From: DATEOR01 sp963841425
GTDB lineage: Bacteria > Actinomycetota > Thermoleophilia > Gaiellales > Gaiellaceae
Assembly (NCBI GenBank): GCA_963841425.1
Contig: CAWJCL010000002.1
Span: 1 to 64,000, forward strand
DNA: 64,000 nt
Reading direction: 5' to 3'
Shown here: piece by piece, positions 8,999-15,742 of the stretch
Numbering within the stretch: the first letter of the stretch is position 1
Layout of the letters: each line of letters opens with the position of its first letter
The notes under the pieces: model-generated
Told to the model about the DNA's origin: nothing
The model's database searches: none
The model's input: only the letters and a program-made list of their open reading frames with translations
Program-made: the position numbers and the translations under genes

Positions 8999-10150
8999 TT
9001 AACGAGGCACGATTCTGCGCTGCTGTGCCGCGGTAAGTGCCGCGCCCGTGTCGGCGCGCCAGTAGCGGCGTGCCCAGAGTGCGACATAGACGAGCGCGAC
9101 GAGCACGGGAACCTCGATCAGCGGGCCGACGACCCCGGCGAGCGCCTGTCCCGAGGTGGCGCCCCAGACGCCGACGGCGACGGCGATCGCGAGCTCGAAA
9201 TCGTTGGAGGCGACGGTGAAGCCCATGCTCGCGGTCTGCGCGTACGGGAACCCGATCGCCTTGCCGATCGTGAAGCCGGCGATCCACATGATCGCGAAGT
9301 AGGCGAGCAGCGGCAGCGCGATCCGCGCGACGTCCGCGGGCTCGGCGGTGATCTTCTCGCCCTGGATCGCGAACAGGAGCACGATCGTGAACAGGAGGCC
9401 GTACAGGGTGATCGGGCCGATCCGCGGCAGGAAGCGCGTGTCGTACCACTCGCGCCCCTTGCGCTTCAAGCCGATCCGCCGGGTCAGGAAACCGGCGGCG
9501 AGCGGGATGCCGAGGAAGATCAGCACCGTCTTCGCGATCGCCCAGATGCTGACCTCGAACCCTTGCGTGTCGAGGCCGAGCCACCCTGGGAGAACGGTCA
9601 AGTAGAAGTAGCCGAGCAGCGAGTACGCAGCGACCTGGAAGAGCGCGTTGAAGACGACGAGGATCGCGGTGCGGTCGCGGTCGCCCTTGGCGATGTCGTT
9701 CCAGATCAGCACCATCGCGATGCAGCGGGCAAGGCCGACGACGATCACGCCGGTGCGGTAGGCCGGCTGGTCGGCGAGGAAGAGCCACGCGAGCGCGAAC
9801 ATCAGCAGCGGCCCAATCACCCACGAGAGAAACAGCGACACGCCGAAGAACCGACGATCGGAGACGCCGTCGTTGCGCGAGCGGCCGAGCTCCTCGTACC
9901 TGACCTTGGCGAGAACCGGGTACATCATCAGCAGCAGCCCTACCGCGATCGGCAGCGAGACGGTGCCGACCTGGAGCTTGTCGAGCCCGTCGTTCAGCGA
10001 CGGGATCAGCCGGCCCAGCCCGAGCCCGACCGCCATCGCGAGCCCGATCCAGAGCGGCAAGAAGCGGTCGAGCGTCGACAGCTTCTTCAGCACAGCCGTG
10101 TCGTCGACCGGCTGAACGATCGGGACGGGACGCTTCTCGGCGACGGCCAT
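8999..10150 (-). CDS. arsB: ACR3-family arsenite efflux permease
   Basis: A 383-residue membrane protein with about ten helices and ACR3 hallmarks: the conserved Cys motif GLARCIAMVLIWN in the fourth helix, and TASMGFTVASNDFELAIAVAVGVWG, which carries the conserved Glu of the ninth helix. ACR3 pumps arsenite (and some antimonite) out of the cell using the proton gradient. The start overlaps the arsC stop by one base (TGATG), giving an operon arsR-arsC-ACR3 on the minus strand. Often named acr3 or arsB. Confidence 0.95.
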   Translation of the reverse strand: MAVAEKRPVPIVQPVDDTAVLKKLSTLDRFLPLWIGLAMAVGLGLGRLIPSLNDGLDKLQVGTVSLPIAVGLLLMMYPVLAKVRYEELGRSRNDGVSDRRFFGVSLFLSWVIGPLLMFALAWLFLADQPAYRTGVIVVGLARCIAMVLIWNDIAKGDRDRTAILVVFNALFQVAAYSLLGYFYLTVLPGWLGLDTQGFEVSIWAIAKTVLIFLGIPLAAGFLTRRIGLKRKGREWYDTRFLPRIGPITLYGLLFTIVLLFAIQGEKITAEPADVARIALPLLAYFAIMWIAGFTIGKAIGFPYAQTASMGFTVASNDFELAIAVAVGVWGATSGQALAGVVGPLIEVPVLVALVYVALWARRYWRADTGAALTAAQQRRIVPR

Positions 10151-10551
10151 CAGACCGCACTCCTCTCTCGGTCGAGTTCGCTCACAAGCTGATGGACGCG
10201 CACCCCGACGTCATCGCGGATCTCGCGCACTCGCTCGATCGGCTCGTGCTTCGGGTCGGGCAGCTGCCAGTTGACGTAGCGCTTTCCGGGAACGACAGGG
10301 CAGGCGTCGTCGCAGGTCGCGACGATCACGTCGGCCCAGTCGATCGCCTCCTGGTCGAGCTTCTTGGGCACGTGGTCGGAGGCGTCGATTCCGAGCTCGC
10401 GCAGCGCCTCGACGACCGCTGGATGCGCCTCCGTTCCGGGGTTCGACCCGGCGGAGCGAGCGGCGTGGCGGCCGTCGGCCTCGCGCCGCAGCAGCCGCTC
10501 CGCCATCACGCTCCTGCCGCCGTTCGCGGTGCAGACGAACAACACGTTCAT
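10150..10551 (-). CDS. arsC: Arsenate reductase, low-molecular-weight phosphatase type
   Basis: A 133-residue protein with the LMW-PTP phosphate-binding loop at the N-terminus (FVCTANGGRSVMAE, CxxxxxR form), the resolving-cysteine region (VIVATCDDACPVVPG) and the typical WQLPDP segment. It reduces arsenate to arsenite, recycled by thioredoxin or, in actinobacteria, often mycothiol/mycoredoxin. It overlaps arsR by four bases (ATGA) and the ACR3 gene by one base, so translation is coupled. Confidence 0.93.
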   Translation of the reverse strand: MNVLFVCTANGGRSVMAERLLRREADGRHAARSAGSNPGTEAHPAVVEALRELGIDASDHVPKKLDQEAIDWADVIVATCDDACPVVPGKRYVNWQLPDPKHEPIERVREIRDDVGVRVHQLVSELDRERSAV

Positions 10552-10895
10552 GCCGACACCGCCTCCGGCTTCACCAGCTCGGCGACCCGATCGAGCACGC
10601 CCGCCCCCAGCGAATAGAACGCGAAACGGCCGCGCTGCTCACGCACGATCACGCCGGCCTCGACGAGCTGCTTCAGGTGGTAGGAAACCGTCGGCTGCTT
10701 CAGCTTGAGCGCGTCCTGAAAGTCGCAGACGCAGATCGCCTCGCCGTCCGTCTGCGCGAGCATATTCACGACCTTGAGCCGGTTCCGGTCAGCGAGCGCC
10801 TGGAACAGCCGCTCCAGCTCGACCGCATCGTCCTCGCGAAGCTGCGGCCGTACCAGTGGCGAGCAGCAGGCGAGCAGATCCGAGGCAGGAGCCAC
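10548..10895 (-). CDS. arsR: ArsR-family repressor of the arsRC-ACR3 operon
   Basis: A 115-residue winged-helix protein. The N-terminal LLACCSPLVRPQL carries a Cys pair, and the ADRNRLKVVNML, ICVCDFQDALKLKQPTVSYHLKQL, FYSL segments give the winged helix, with a CVC motif at the DNA-recognition region as in As(III)-sensing ArsR. GTG 10895 is chosen because it gives the usual short N-terminus; a longer frame exists but crosses the operator at 10907-10922. It is expected to release DNA on arsenite binding. Confidence 0.9.
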   Translation of the reverse strand: MAPASDLLACCSPLVRPQLREDDAVELERLFQALADRNRLKVVNMLAQTDGEAICVCDFQDALKLKQPTVSYHLKQLVEAGVIVREQRGRFAFYSLGAGVLDRVAELVKPEAVSA

Positions 10896-10906
10896 CCTCC
10901 CATCGT

Positions 10907-10922
10907 ATCGAACAAACTTGAT
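10907..10922. promoter_or_regulatory. ArsR-type operator ATCGA-N6-TTGAT before arsR
   Basis: An imperfect dyad of two 5-base arms with a 6-base spacer, 12 bp upstream of the arsR GTG. It has the same geometry as the dyads at 10993-11008 and 13227-13242. Confidence 0.6.
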
Positions 10923-10992
10923 GCGATGCCGTCGGTAGTTCCTACGAGGCCGAATCCGGTTCCGCAACGACGGCAGCCGGCCGCCTGGACCA

Positions 10993-11008
10993 TTCAATGG
11001 AGGTTGAA
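10993..11008. promoter_or_regulatory. ArsR-type operator TTCAA-N6-TTGAA before the arsR remnant
   Basis: A perfect 5-6-5 dyad, 42 bp upstream of ATG 11050. The TTCAA/TTGAA arms match the classical ArsR/SmtB operator half-sites. It presumably controlled the now-broken arsR-permease module. Confidence 0.55.
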
Positions 11009-11049
11009 GGAAGCGCTGCCCGCACGAGGACGCGCCGACAGTCGAAACG

Positions 11050-11180
11050 ATGACCGACCAGCCTTCCACCCGCCTTGCCGCCCTTCGCCCTCTCGCCGAT
11101 CCGGTGCGGCTCGCGCTCGTCGACGAACTCGCCCGGCAGGGCGCCTGTGCGTGCGAGCTGCGCGCCCGGCTCGCGGACGA
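11050..11180 (+). pseudogene. 5' fragment of an ArsR-family regulator gene
   Basis: From ATG 11050 the reading frame encodes an ArsR N-terminus (STRLAALRPLADPVRLALVDELARQGACACELRARL) that matches the first helices and metal-site CAC motif of ArsR proteins. Homology stops near 11175, where a different frame continues as a permease. The recognition helix and wing are missing, so this protein cannot function as a repressor. A deletion seems to have joined this gene to the downstream permease. Confidence 0.75.
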
Positions 11181-11551
11181 TCCTCGGCAAGGTCTGGCCC
11201 TACCTGCTCGTCGGGATCGCGCTCGGCGCCGTAATCCACGGTTGGATGCCGACCGACTTCTTCGCCCGCTACGCCGGCCCGCACAACCCGCTCGCAGTCC
11301 CGTTCGCCGTCCTGCTCGGCATCCCGCTCTACTCGAACGCCGCCGGCGTGCTGCCGCTCGTCGAGGCGCTGCACGCGAAGGGGCTTGGGATGGGAACGCT
11401 GCTCGCGTTCATGATGGCCGTCGTCGCACTCTCCCTGCCCGAGATGATCCTGCTCCGGCGCATCCTGCGGCCACAGCTGCTTGGCATCTACATCGCCGTC
11501 GTCGCGACCGGAATCGTCGCGACCGGCTTCCTCTTCAACGCCATCCTCTGA
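11176..11551 (+). pseudogene. 3' fragment of an ArsP/DUF318-type permease gene
   Basis: About 125 residues of a membrane permease: VWPYLLVGIALGAVIHGWMP, then the family-typical PLAVPFAVLLGIPLYSNAAGVLPLVEAL and the last helices LPEMILLRRILRPQLLGIYIAVVATGIVATGFLFNAIL. Complete family members are about 300 residues or more, so the N-terminal half is absent. It is fused out of frame to the arsR fragment. ArsP-type permeases export organoarsenicals; related DUF318 permeases accompany thioredoxin-like proteins in ars clusters. A ribosome site (AAAGGAG) follows for the next gene. Confidence 0.75.
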
Positions 11552-11564
11552 AAGGAGACCCGCC

Positions 11565-11819
11565 ATGTCGACGATCAAGGTGCTCGGATAAGGCTGCGCC
11601 AACTGCCAGCGGCTGACCAAGCTGACCGAACAAGCGCTCGCGGAGCTCGGCCGCACCGAGCAGGTCGAGCACATCACCGACTACGCGTAGATCGCCGCGT
11701 ACGGCGTCATGTCGACACCTGCACTCGTCGTCGACGACCAAGTGCTGCTCGCCGGCCGCATCCCCGGCCTCGCGTCGCTCAAAGACACGCTCGCCGACCG
11801 GCTCGCGCACGTCGCGTAG
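11565..11819 (+). pseudogene. Thioredoxin-like small disulfide protein with two in-frame stop codons
   Basis: In one frame from ATG 11565 (after AAAGGAG) the sequence reads as a complete 84-codon thioredoxin-like protein of the kind found beside ArsP/DUF318 permeases: STIKVLG, then GCANCQRLTKLTEQAL with the CxxC site, then MSTPALVVDDQVLLAGRIPGL. Codon 9 is TAA (11589-11591) and codon 42 is TAG (11688-11690). The Gly-Pro-Gly-Cys of relatives suggests a Pro at the first, and a Glu codon turned to TAG would fit the second. Everything else is conserved, so inactivation looks recent. Confidence 0.8.
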
Positions 11820-11822
11820 CGA

Positions 11823-11848
11823 CGACCTCCGGCCGAAACCGGAGGTCG
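11823..11848. terminator. Bidirectional hairpin terminator between thioredoxin remnant and arsM
   Basis: CGACCTCCGG-CCGAAA-CCGGAGGTCG is a perfect 10-bp GC-rich stem with a 6-base loop between two converging genes. No long T-run follows, as is common in high-GC genomes. Confidence 0.65.
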
Positions 11849-11881
11849 CCCAGCACGTTTTCGTCGCCCGGCCGAGCGACC

Positions 11882-12706
11882 TCAGCAGCAGCCAGCCTTG
11901 GCTGCGGCCTGGATCACCGGCAGCCCCTTCTTCTCGGGCTCGCGCGTCTTGACGGCCTTCACGATCGCGCTGTGCATGCCGTCGGCCACCTTGTGCGTGA
12001 ACTCGACCGTCACACTCTCGAACCCTGCCGCCTCCAGCCCCGCGACGTACTCGCTCTTCGAAAGCGCGCCGGCGATGCAGCCGACGAACGAGCCGCGCTC
12101 GGCGCGTGCTTCCGCCGACAGACGATCCTCGGCGACGACGTCGCTGACGCCGACGCGCCCGCCGGGCTTCAGCACCCGCCCGATCTCCGTCAGCACGGCC
12201 GGCTTGTCGACCGAGAGGTTGATCACGCAGTTCGAGATCACGACGTCGAGGCTCGCCGCCGGAAGCGGGATCTGCTCGATCACGCCCTTCAGGAAGTGCA
12301 CGTTCTTCACGCCCGCCTCCGCCGCGTTCTGCTGCGCGAGCGCCAGCATCTCGTCGGTCATGTCAAGCCCGTAGGCGGTGCCGGTCGGTCCGACCCGCTT
12401 CGCCGACAGGATCACGTCGATGCCGCCGCCGGAGCCGAGATCGAGCACCGTCTCCCCCTCGCGCAACTCGGCGACCGCAACCGGGTTGCCACAGCCGAGC
12501 GACGCAAGTGCGGCCGTGTCGGGCAGTTCGCCCCGCTGTTCGGCGTTGTAGAGCGCGTGGCCGAACAGCGCCGCGTTGCTCTCGCCATCGGTACAGCAGG
12601 AGCCGCTGCCGCAGCCGCAACCTTCGGAGCTCTCGGCTACCGCGCGGGCGGATTCGGCGTAGCGGCGGCGTACCTCTTCGCGCAGCTCGTCGGCGGTCGT
12701 AGACAT
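11882..12706 (-). CDS. arsM: Arsenite S-adenosylmethionine methyltransferase
   Basis: A 274-residue class I methyltransferase with SAM motif I (VLDLGSGGGIDVILSA). It has the arsenic-binding cysteines of ArsM: an N-terminal Cys cluster (CGCGSGSCC), ISNCVINLS, and GSFVGCIAGAL, plus a C-terminal AGCC. It methylates As(III) to mono- and dimethylated species that are excreted or volatilised. The ATG overlaps the arsR stop by one base (TGATG), so it is the third gene of a minus-strand operon (Cys-rich protein, arsR, arsM). Confidence 0.95.
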   Translation of the reverse strand: MSTTADELREEVRRRYAESARAVAESSEGCGCGSGSCCTDGESNAALFGHALYNAEQRGELPDTAALASLGCGNPVAVAELREGETVLDLGSGGGIDVILSAKRVGPTGTAYGLDMTDEMLALAQQNAAEAGVKNVHFLKGVIEQIPLPAASLDVVISNCVINLSVDKPAVLTEIGRVLKPGGRVGVSDVVAEDRLSAEARAERGSFVGCIAGALSKSEYVAGLEAAGFESVTVEFTHKVADGMHSAIVKAVKTREPEKKGLPVIQAAAKAGCC

Positions 12707-13050
12707 CAGCAGCACACTCCTCTCAGGTCGACGACGGCCGCGAGCGTTCGCAGCGCGTCCGCGTTCAGGGTGAAGTAGGCGAATTTGCCGCGCGGTTCGC
12801 GGTCGAGCAGGCCCGCCTCGGTCAGCTTCTTCAGGTGATGCGACACCGTCGGCTGCGACAGGCCGAGCGGCTCGACGAACTCGTCCGCGCTCACCGGCTC
12901 GCGCCGGGTCGCGAGCAGGTTGACGATCTTCACCCGCGCCGGATCGCCGAGCGCCCGAAAGACGTCGGCGGTCGCAAGCGCCTCCTCCTCGCTCAGCGCC
13001 GGCGCACCTAGCGGCGCGCAACAGGCGACCGGCTCCAGCGTCGCGCTCAT
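12706..13050 (-). CDS. arsR: ArsR-family repressor of the arsM operon
   Basis: A 114-residue winged-helix protein: VACCAPLGAPALSEEEA at the N-terminus, ADVFRALGDPARVKIVNLLA, recognition helix LGLSQPTVSHHLKKLTEAG, wing GKFAYFTLN, and a Cys-Cys at the very end. The Cys pairs at both ends are candidate arsenite ligands, a different placement from the ArsR at 10548-10895, which also has CVC near the DNA helix. It overlaps the upstream small gene by four bases (ATGA) and arsM by one base. It probably acts at the dyad 13227-13242. Confidence 0.9.
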   Translation of the reverse strand: MSATLEPVACCAPLGAPALSEEEALATADVFRALGDPARVKIVNLLATRREPVSADEFVEPLGLSQPTVSHHLKKLTEAGLLDREPRGKFAYFTLNADALRTLAAVVDLRGVCC

Positions 13051-13208
13051 GCCTGCCGCCACCCATAGGTCAGCATCTGCAGCCGTGCCCGCCCGCGGAT
13101 CGCGTCGGCGCGGCACGCCGAGCCGCACACTTGCCCGCAGCGCTCACAGAACGAGACCGCCGCGTCCTTCGTCTTCGTGAACAGCTTCAACATCTCTCGC
13201 TCCTTCAT
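13047..13208 (-). CDS. Small Cys-rich protein heading the arsR-arsM operon
   Basis: A 53-residue protein from ATG 13208, preceded by GAGGC. The middle has FCERCGQVCGSACRADAIRGRAR, with four Cys in CxxC-x3-C-x3-C form, then a basic tail. Its ATGA overlap with arsR, a promoter directly upstream and the Cys pattern support a real gene. It could bind metal or arsenite, or be a small zinc-binding protein; family not recognised. Confidence 0.6.
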   Translation of the reverse strand: MKEREMLKLFTKTKDAAVSFCERCGQVCGSACRADAIRGRARLQMLTYGWRQA

Positions 13209-13221
13209 ATCGACGCCTCTG

Positions 13222-13249
13222 AATATATCGAAGATGGTCGATGTGTCAA
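13222..13249 (-). promoter_or_regulatory. Sigma-70 promoter of the Cys-rich/arsR/arsM operon
   Basis: On the minus strand: TTGACA (13249-13244), a 16-base spacer, TATATT (13227-13222). The -35 is a perfect consensus and the -10 matches five of six positions. The spacer contains the ArsR-type operator. Confidence 0.8.
13227..13242. promoter_or_regulatory. ArsR-type operator ATCGA-N6-TCGAT in the promoter spacer
   Basis: A perfect 5-6-5 dyad between the -35 and -10 boxes, so bound ArsR would block RNA polymerase. Removal of repressor by arsenite would switch on arsM. Confidence 0.7.
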
Positions 13250-13326
13250 GCCGGCGGCCCGACTTCGAGAGACGCATACGCTGGCGACCGACGGTAGAAC
13301 GAAGCAACACCCGTTAGGATGTCTGC

Positions 13327-13680
13327 ATGCCGGACGACCGTTGCGACCTGCTCTGCCTCGACCTCGACAAGGCGGAAACCCTCCGGGCGGCGCGCCCGTC
13401 CGAGCTCGAGGCGCGCGCTCTCGCGGCCCGCTACCGCGCCCTCGGCGACCCCACCCGGCTCATGCTCGCGCGCGCGCTCAGGGACGGCGGCGAGCTCTGC
13501 GTCTGCGACCTCGCCTGGATCGTCGAGCGCGCGGAGAACCTCGTCTCCCACCACGTCCGCGCGCTGCGCGCCGCCGGCTTGGCCGACTACCGCCGCGACG
13601 GCAAGATGGCGCTGTACTCGCTCACCGACCAGGGCCGCAGGCTCCTCGACGTCGTCGCCAGCGAGCGGATCTCCGCATGA
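13327..13680 (+). CDS. ArsR/SmtB-family metal sensor, CmtR/CadC-like
   Basis: A 117-residue winged-helix regulator with a Cys-containing N-terminus (DRCDLLCLDLDKAETLR) that resembles Cd/Pb sensors of the CadC/CmtR type. ALGDPTRLMLARALRDGGELCVCDL carries the CVC metal motif, and VERAENLVSHHVRALRAAGL the DNA-binding helix. It is divergent from the arsM operon and overlaps the cation-efflux gene by four bases (ATGA), so it most likely controls that transporter. Confidence 0.88.
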   Translation: MPDDRCDLLCLDLDKAETLRAARPSELEARALAARYRALGDPTRLMLARALRDGGELCVCDLAWIVERAENLVSHHVRALRAAGLADYRRDGKMALYSLTDQGRRLLDVVASERISA

Positions 13681-14324
13681 CGACCGTCGAGCTCCAACGC
13701 CGACTCGCAGGGACACCGCCCGAGGACCGCGGCGCACTCGAACGGCGGGCAAAGCTGCTCGCCTGGAGCGGGAACGCTTGGCACGTTGTCGAGTTCGCGA
13801 TCGCCGTCGGCGCCGGCGTCGCCGCTAGCTCGGTCGCACTCGTCGGCTTCGGCATCGACTCCGCGATCGAGGCACTCGCCGGCGGCGTGATCGTCTGGCT
13901 GTTCAGCGGCGGACGCGGCTCTTCGCACGCGGCCGAGCGACGCGCGCAGCAACTGATCGCCGCGAGCTACGCGATCCTCGTCGCCTACATCGCGGTCGAG
14001 GCAACGCGCGACCTCGTCGGCTCGCACCATCCCGAGGTCAGCTGGATCGGAATCGGGCTTGCCGCGTTCACCGCGCCGACGATGCCGCTGCTCGCACGCG
14101 CCAAGCGCAACGTCGGCCACAAGCTCAACTCCTCCGCCACCGTCAGCGAAGCCAGCCAGAACATGATCTGCGCCTACCTCTCGATCGCGCTGCTCGCCGG
14201 CCTCCTCGCGAACGCCCTCGCCGGCTGGTGGTGGGCCGACCCCGCCGCCGCACTCGTGATCGCCGCAATCGCCGCCCGAGAGGGCCTTGAGAGCTGGCGC
14301 GGCAAGAGCTGCGAGTGCTGCTAG
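13677..14324 (+). CDS. Cation diffusion facilitator-like transporter
   Basis: A 215-residue polytopic protein with about five to six helices: SGNAWHVVEFAIAVGAGVAASSVALVGFGIDSAIEALAGGVIVWLF in the first two (with the Asp of the CDF metal site) and later ARAKRNVGHKLNSSATVSEASQNMICAYLS in a paired metal-site helix. It is shorter than classical CDF proteins, lacks the long cytoplasmic C-terminal domain, and ends in CECC, which could bind soft metal. It is translationally coupled to the CmtR-like sensor. Confidence 0.8.
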   Translation: MTTVELQRRLAGTPPEDRGALERRAKLLAWSGNAWHVVEFAIAVGAGVAASSVALVGFGIDSAIEALAGGVIVWLFSGGRGSSHAAERRAQQLIAASYAILVAYIAVEATRDLVGSHHPEVSWIGIGLAAFTAPTMPLLARAKRNVGHKLNSSATVSEASQNMICAYLSIALLAGLLANALAGWWWADPAAALVIAAIAAREGLESWRGKSCECC

Positions 14325-14434
14325 CTGCGTCCTGGCCAGGTCGCACCACGGTCGCACGGCTACGCAAAACGCGACGAAACGCGGCGACGCGCGAGGCTAC
14401 GAAACCCGCACCGTTACGCGCAGACCCGCATGAA

Positions 14435-14473
14435 TCGACCCCCTCCTCACGTTCATGGTAAGGAGGGGGTCGA
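14435..14473. repeat. Perfect 13-bp inverted repeat at the right island border
   Basis: TCGACCCCCTCCT and AGGAGGGGGTCGA are exact reverse complements, separated by 13 bases. The right arm lies in direct repeat copy 2. Copy 1 lacks this extended left arm, so it is specific to this junction. Confidence 0.7.
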
Positions 14474-14496
14474 CGGTTCGAGTCCGTCAGAGGGCT
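14454..14496 (+). repeat. Direct repeat copy 2, tRNA 3'-half-like (probable attachment site)
   Basis: 43 bp identical to 8773-8815, including the T arm GACGG-TTCGAGT-CCGTC and acceptor strand AGAGGGC. The anticodon-arm 5' strand seen at copy 1 is replaced here by other sequence, so the core begins in the anticodon loop. Confidence 0.75.
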
Positions 14497-14904
14497 TAGA
14501 CAATACGCCTGCAAATCCGCCGTTTCGTTTGCCTGGATCGACAACGGCTGTCACGCGCGGGCACTCGCGGGCTCCCGCTGATGTTCCCTCGCCGAGACGC
14601 TCGAACACCTCGAATTGGCTTGTCCAAGCGGATCCGAACTCGCCTGACCCCCTCCATACTGGAAGCCCGCCAATCAGTGAGCGGGCGCTTCACGCGAGCG
14701 GGCGGTCGACGACGTAGCGCCAAAGCGCGGCGGATCCAGTTCATTGCGGGGACGTCCCTTCGTGCGCTCGAGAAGTGGCGGAGACGGAGGCTGTTGTGAC
14801 GACGAAGACGCTGGAGAAGGCCATCGCGGCGCGGGCGATGGAGCGGGTTGAGGTAGCCGAATCAGCCGGACCCTCGGGCGCAACGCCGATCTAAACTCGG
14901 GACG

Positions 14905-15294
14905 GTGTCTGCCGGGGAGGTCGATGAGTATCTACGCAGGCTCGAGGAGCCCAAGCGCAGCGCCCTGCAGGCATTGCGCCGGACGATCCTCGAGATCGTT
15001 CCGGAGGCAGAGCAAGTGATCTCCTATCGCGTGCCCGCCTTCCGTGTTGGCGGAAAGACTGTTGCCGGCTTTGCCGCGTTCAAAGATCACCTGAGTTATC
15101 TGCCCTTCAGCGGCTCGGTCCTCGGACAGCTCGCCGATGAGCTCGACGGCTACACAATGACCAAGAGCGCGCTGCACTTCGGCGTTGATCGGCCGCTACC
15201 GGAGGCGCTCGTGAAGAAGCTCATCCGCGCCCGCCTCGCCGAGATCGATCGCGCCCGCCAACACTCCGCGCCGCAAGAACAGCTGCCGCCCTGA
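14905..15294 (+). CDS. DUF1801 (YdhG-like) domain protein
   Basis: A 129-residue protein from GTG 14905. It has the DUF1801 order: EVDEYLRRLEEPKRSALQALRRTILEIVPEAEQVISYRVPAFRVGGKTVAGFAAFKDHLSYLPFSGSVL, then DELDGYTMTKSALHFGVDRPLPEALVKKLIRARLAEI. The fold resembles frataxin/CyaY-type sandwich proteins and the cellular role is unknown. It stands alone, with a 19-bp gap to a converging small gene. Confidence 0.88.
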   Translation: MSAGEVDEYLRRLEEPKRSALQALRRTILEIVPEAEQVISYRVPAFRVGGKTVAGFAAFKDHLSYLPFSGSVLGQLADELDGYTMTKSALHFGVDRPLPEALVKKLIRARLAEIDRARQHSAPQEQLPP

Positions 15295-15313
15295 ATGCTC
15301 GTCGGGCTGCGGA

Positions 15314-15505
15314 CTAGTCGTCGCGCCACAGCCGCACCACGAGGCGCAACTCGCGCTCGTGCAGCAGCGGGTCGATGGCGTGCACGATCCCGCTGTGACT
15401 GCCGATCGCGATCTGCTCGCCGACTTCGAGCGGCTGCTCGCGACTCAAGTGCCCCGTCGCAATCACCTCCTCGCTGCGGCGCAGCTCGTAGCGGTAGTCA
15501 GGCAT
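15314..15505 (-). CDS. Small conserved-looking beta-rich hypothetical protein
   Basis: A 63-residue protein: YRYELRRSEEVIATGHLSREQPLEVGEQIAIGSHSGIVHAI, then ELRLVVRL. The regular beta-strand pattern and lack of frame breaks suggest a real small protein of the kind seen in many actinobacteria. No catalytic motif is present. Confidence 0.65.
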   Translation of the reverse strand: MPDYRYELRRSEEVIATGHLSREQPLEVGEQIAIGSHSGIVHAIDPLLHERELRLVVRLWRDD

Positions 15506-15742
15506 CCACCCGTCGGCCCATCGTCGGCTCGCACCCTACGCGTGTGCCCGGATCTCTCGTCTCGTCAGGCCGGCACGTCAACCGCGACTAGGACCGTGGG
15601 GCGTTGCATAATCGGGGCGTCCCGTCCCTGAGTGTCGGCGTTTCGACGGGAGGAGAGCCAGCCAACGACCGCCTGACCCCTTTAGCCGTTCTGCGCATTC
15701 TGTGACCCGCCTAATGGGCGGCAAGGAGTTGTGACGGTTGGC

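Larger units (their letters stand above)
8773..14496. mobile_element. Putative arsenic/metal-resistance island bounded by tRNA-like direct repeats
   Basis: The segment between the two 43-bp repeats contains only arsenic and metal genes and their damaged relatives: ACR3, arsC, arsR, arsR/permease remnants, thioredoxin-like remnant, arsM, arsR, a Cys-rich gene, a CmtR-like sensor and a cation efflux gene. Repeats from tRNA 3' ends are the usual footprint of tyrosine-recombinase integration. No integrase gene lies inside, so the element may be a decayed or passively moved island. Confidence 0.55.
14325..14904. other. Non-coding stretch holding the right island border
   Basis: 580 bp without a convincing gene. 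It contains direct repeat copy 2 and its hairpin (14435-14473). A 32-residue frame from GTG 14796 to TAA 14894 exists but has no supporting evidence. Confidence 0.5.

Noticed and set aside
11565..11819. Selenocysteine or recoded stop in the thioredoxin-like gene
   Set aside because: The two stops are TAA and TAG, not TGA, and neither replaces a Cys of the CxxC site.
14796..14894. 32-residue frame (GTG start) before the DUF1801 gene
   Set aside because: Too short, no conservation can be seen and no ribosome site.
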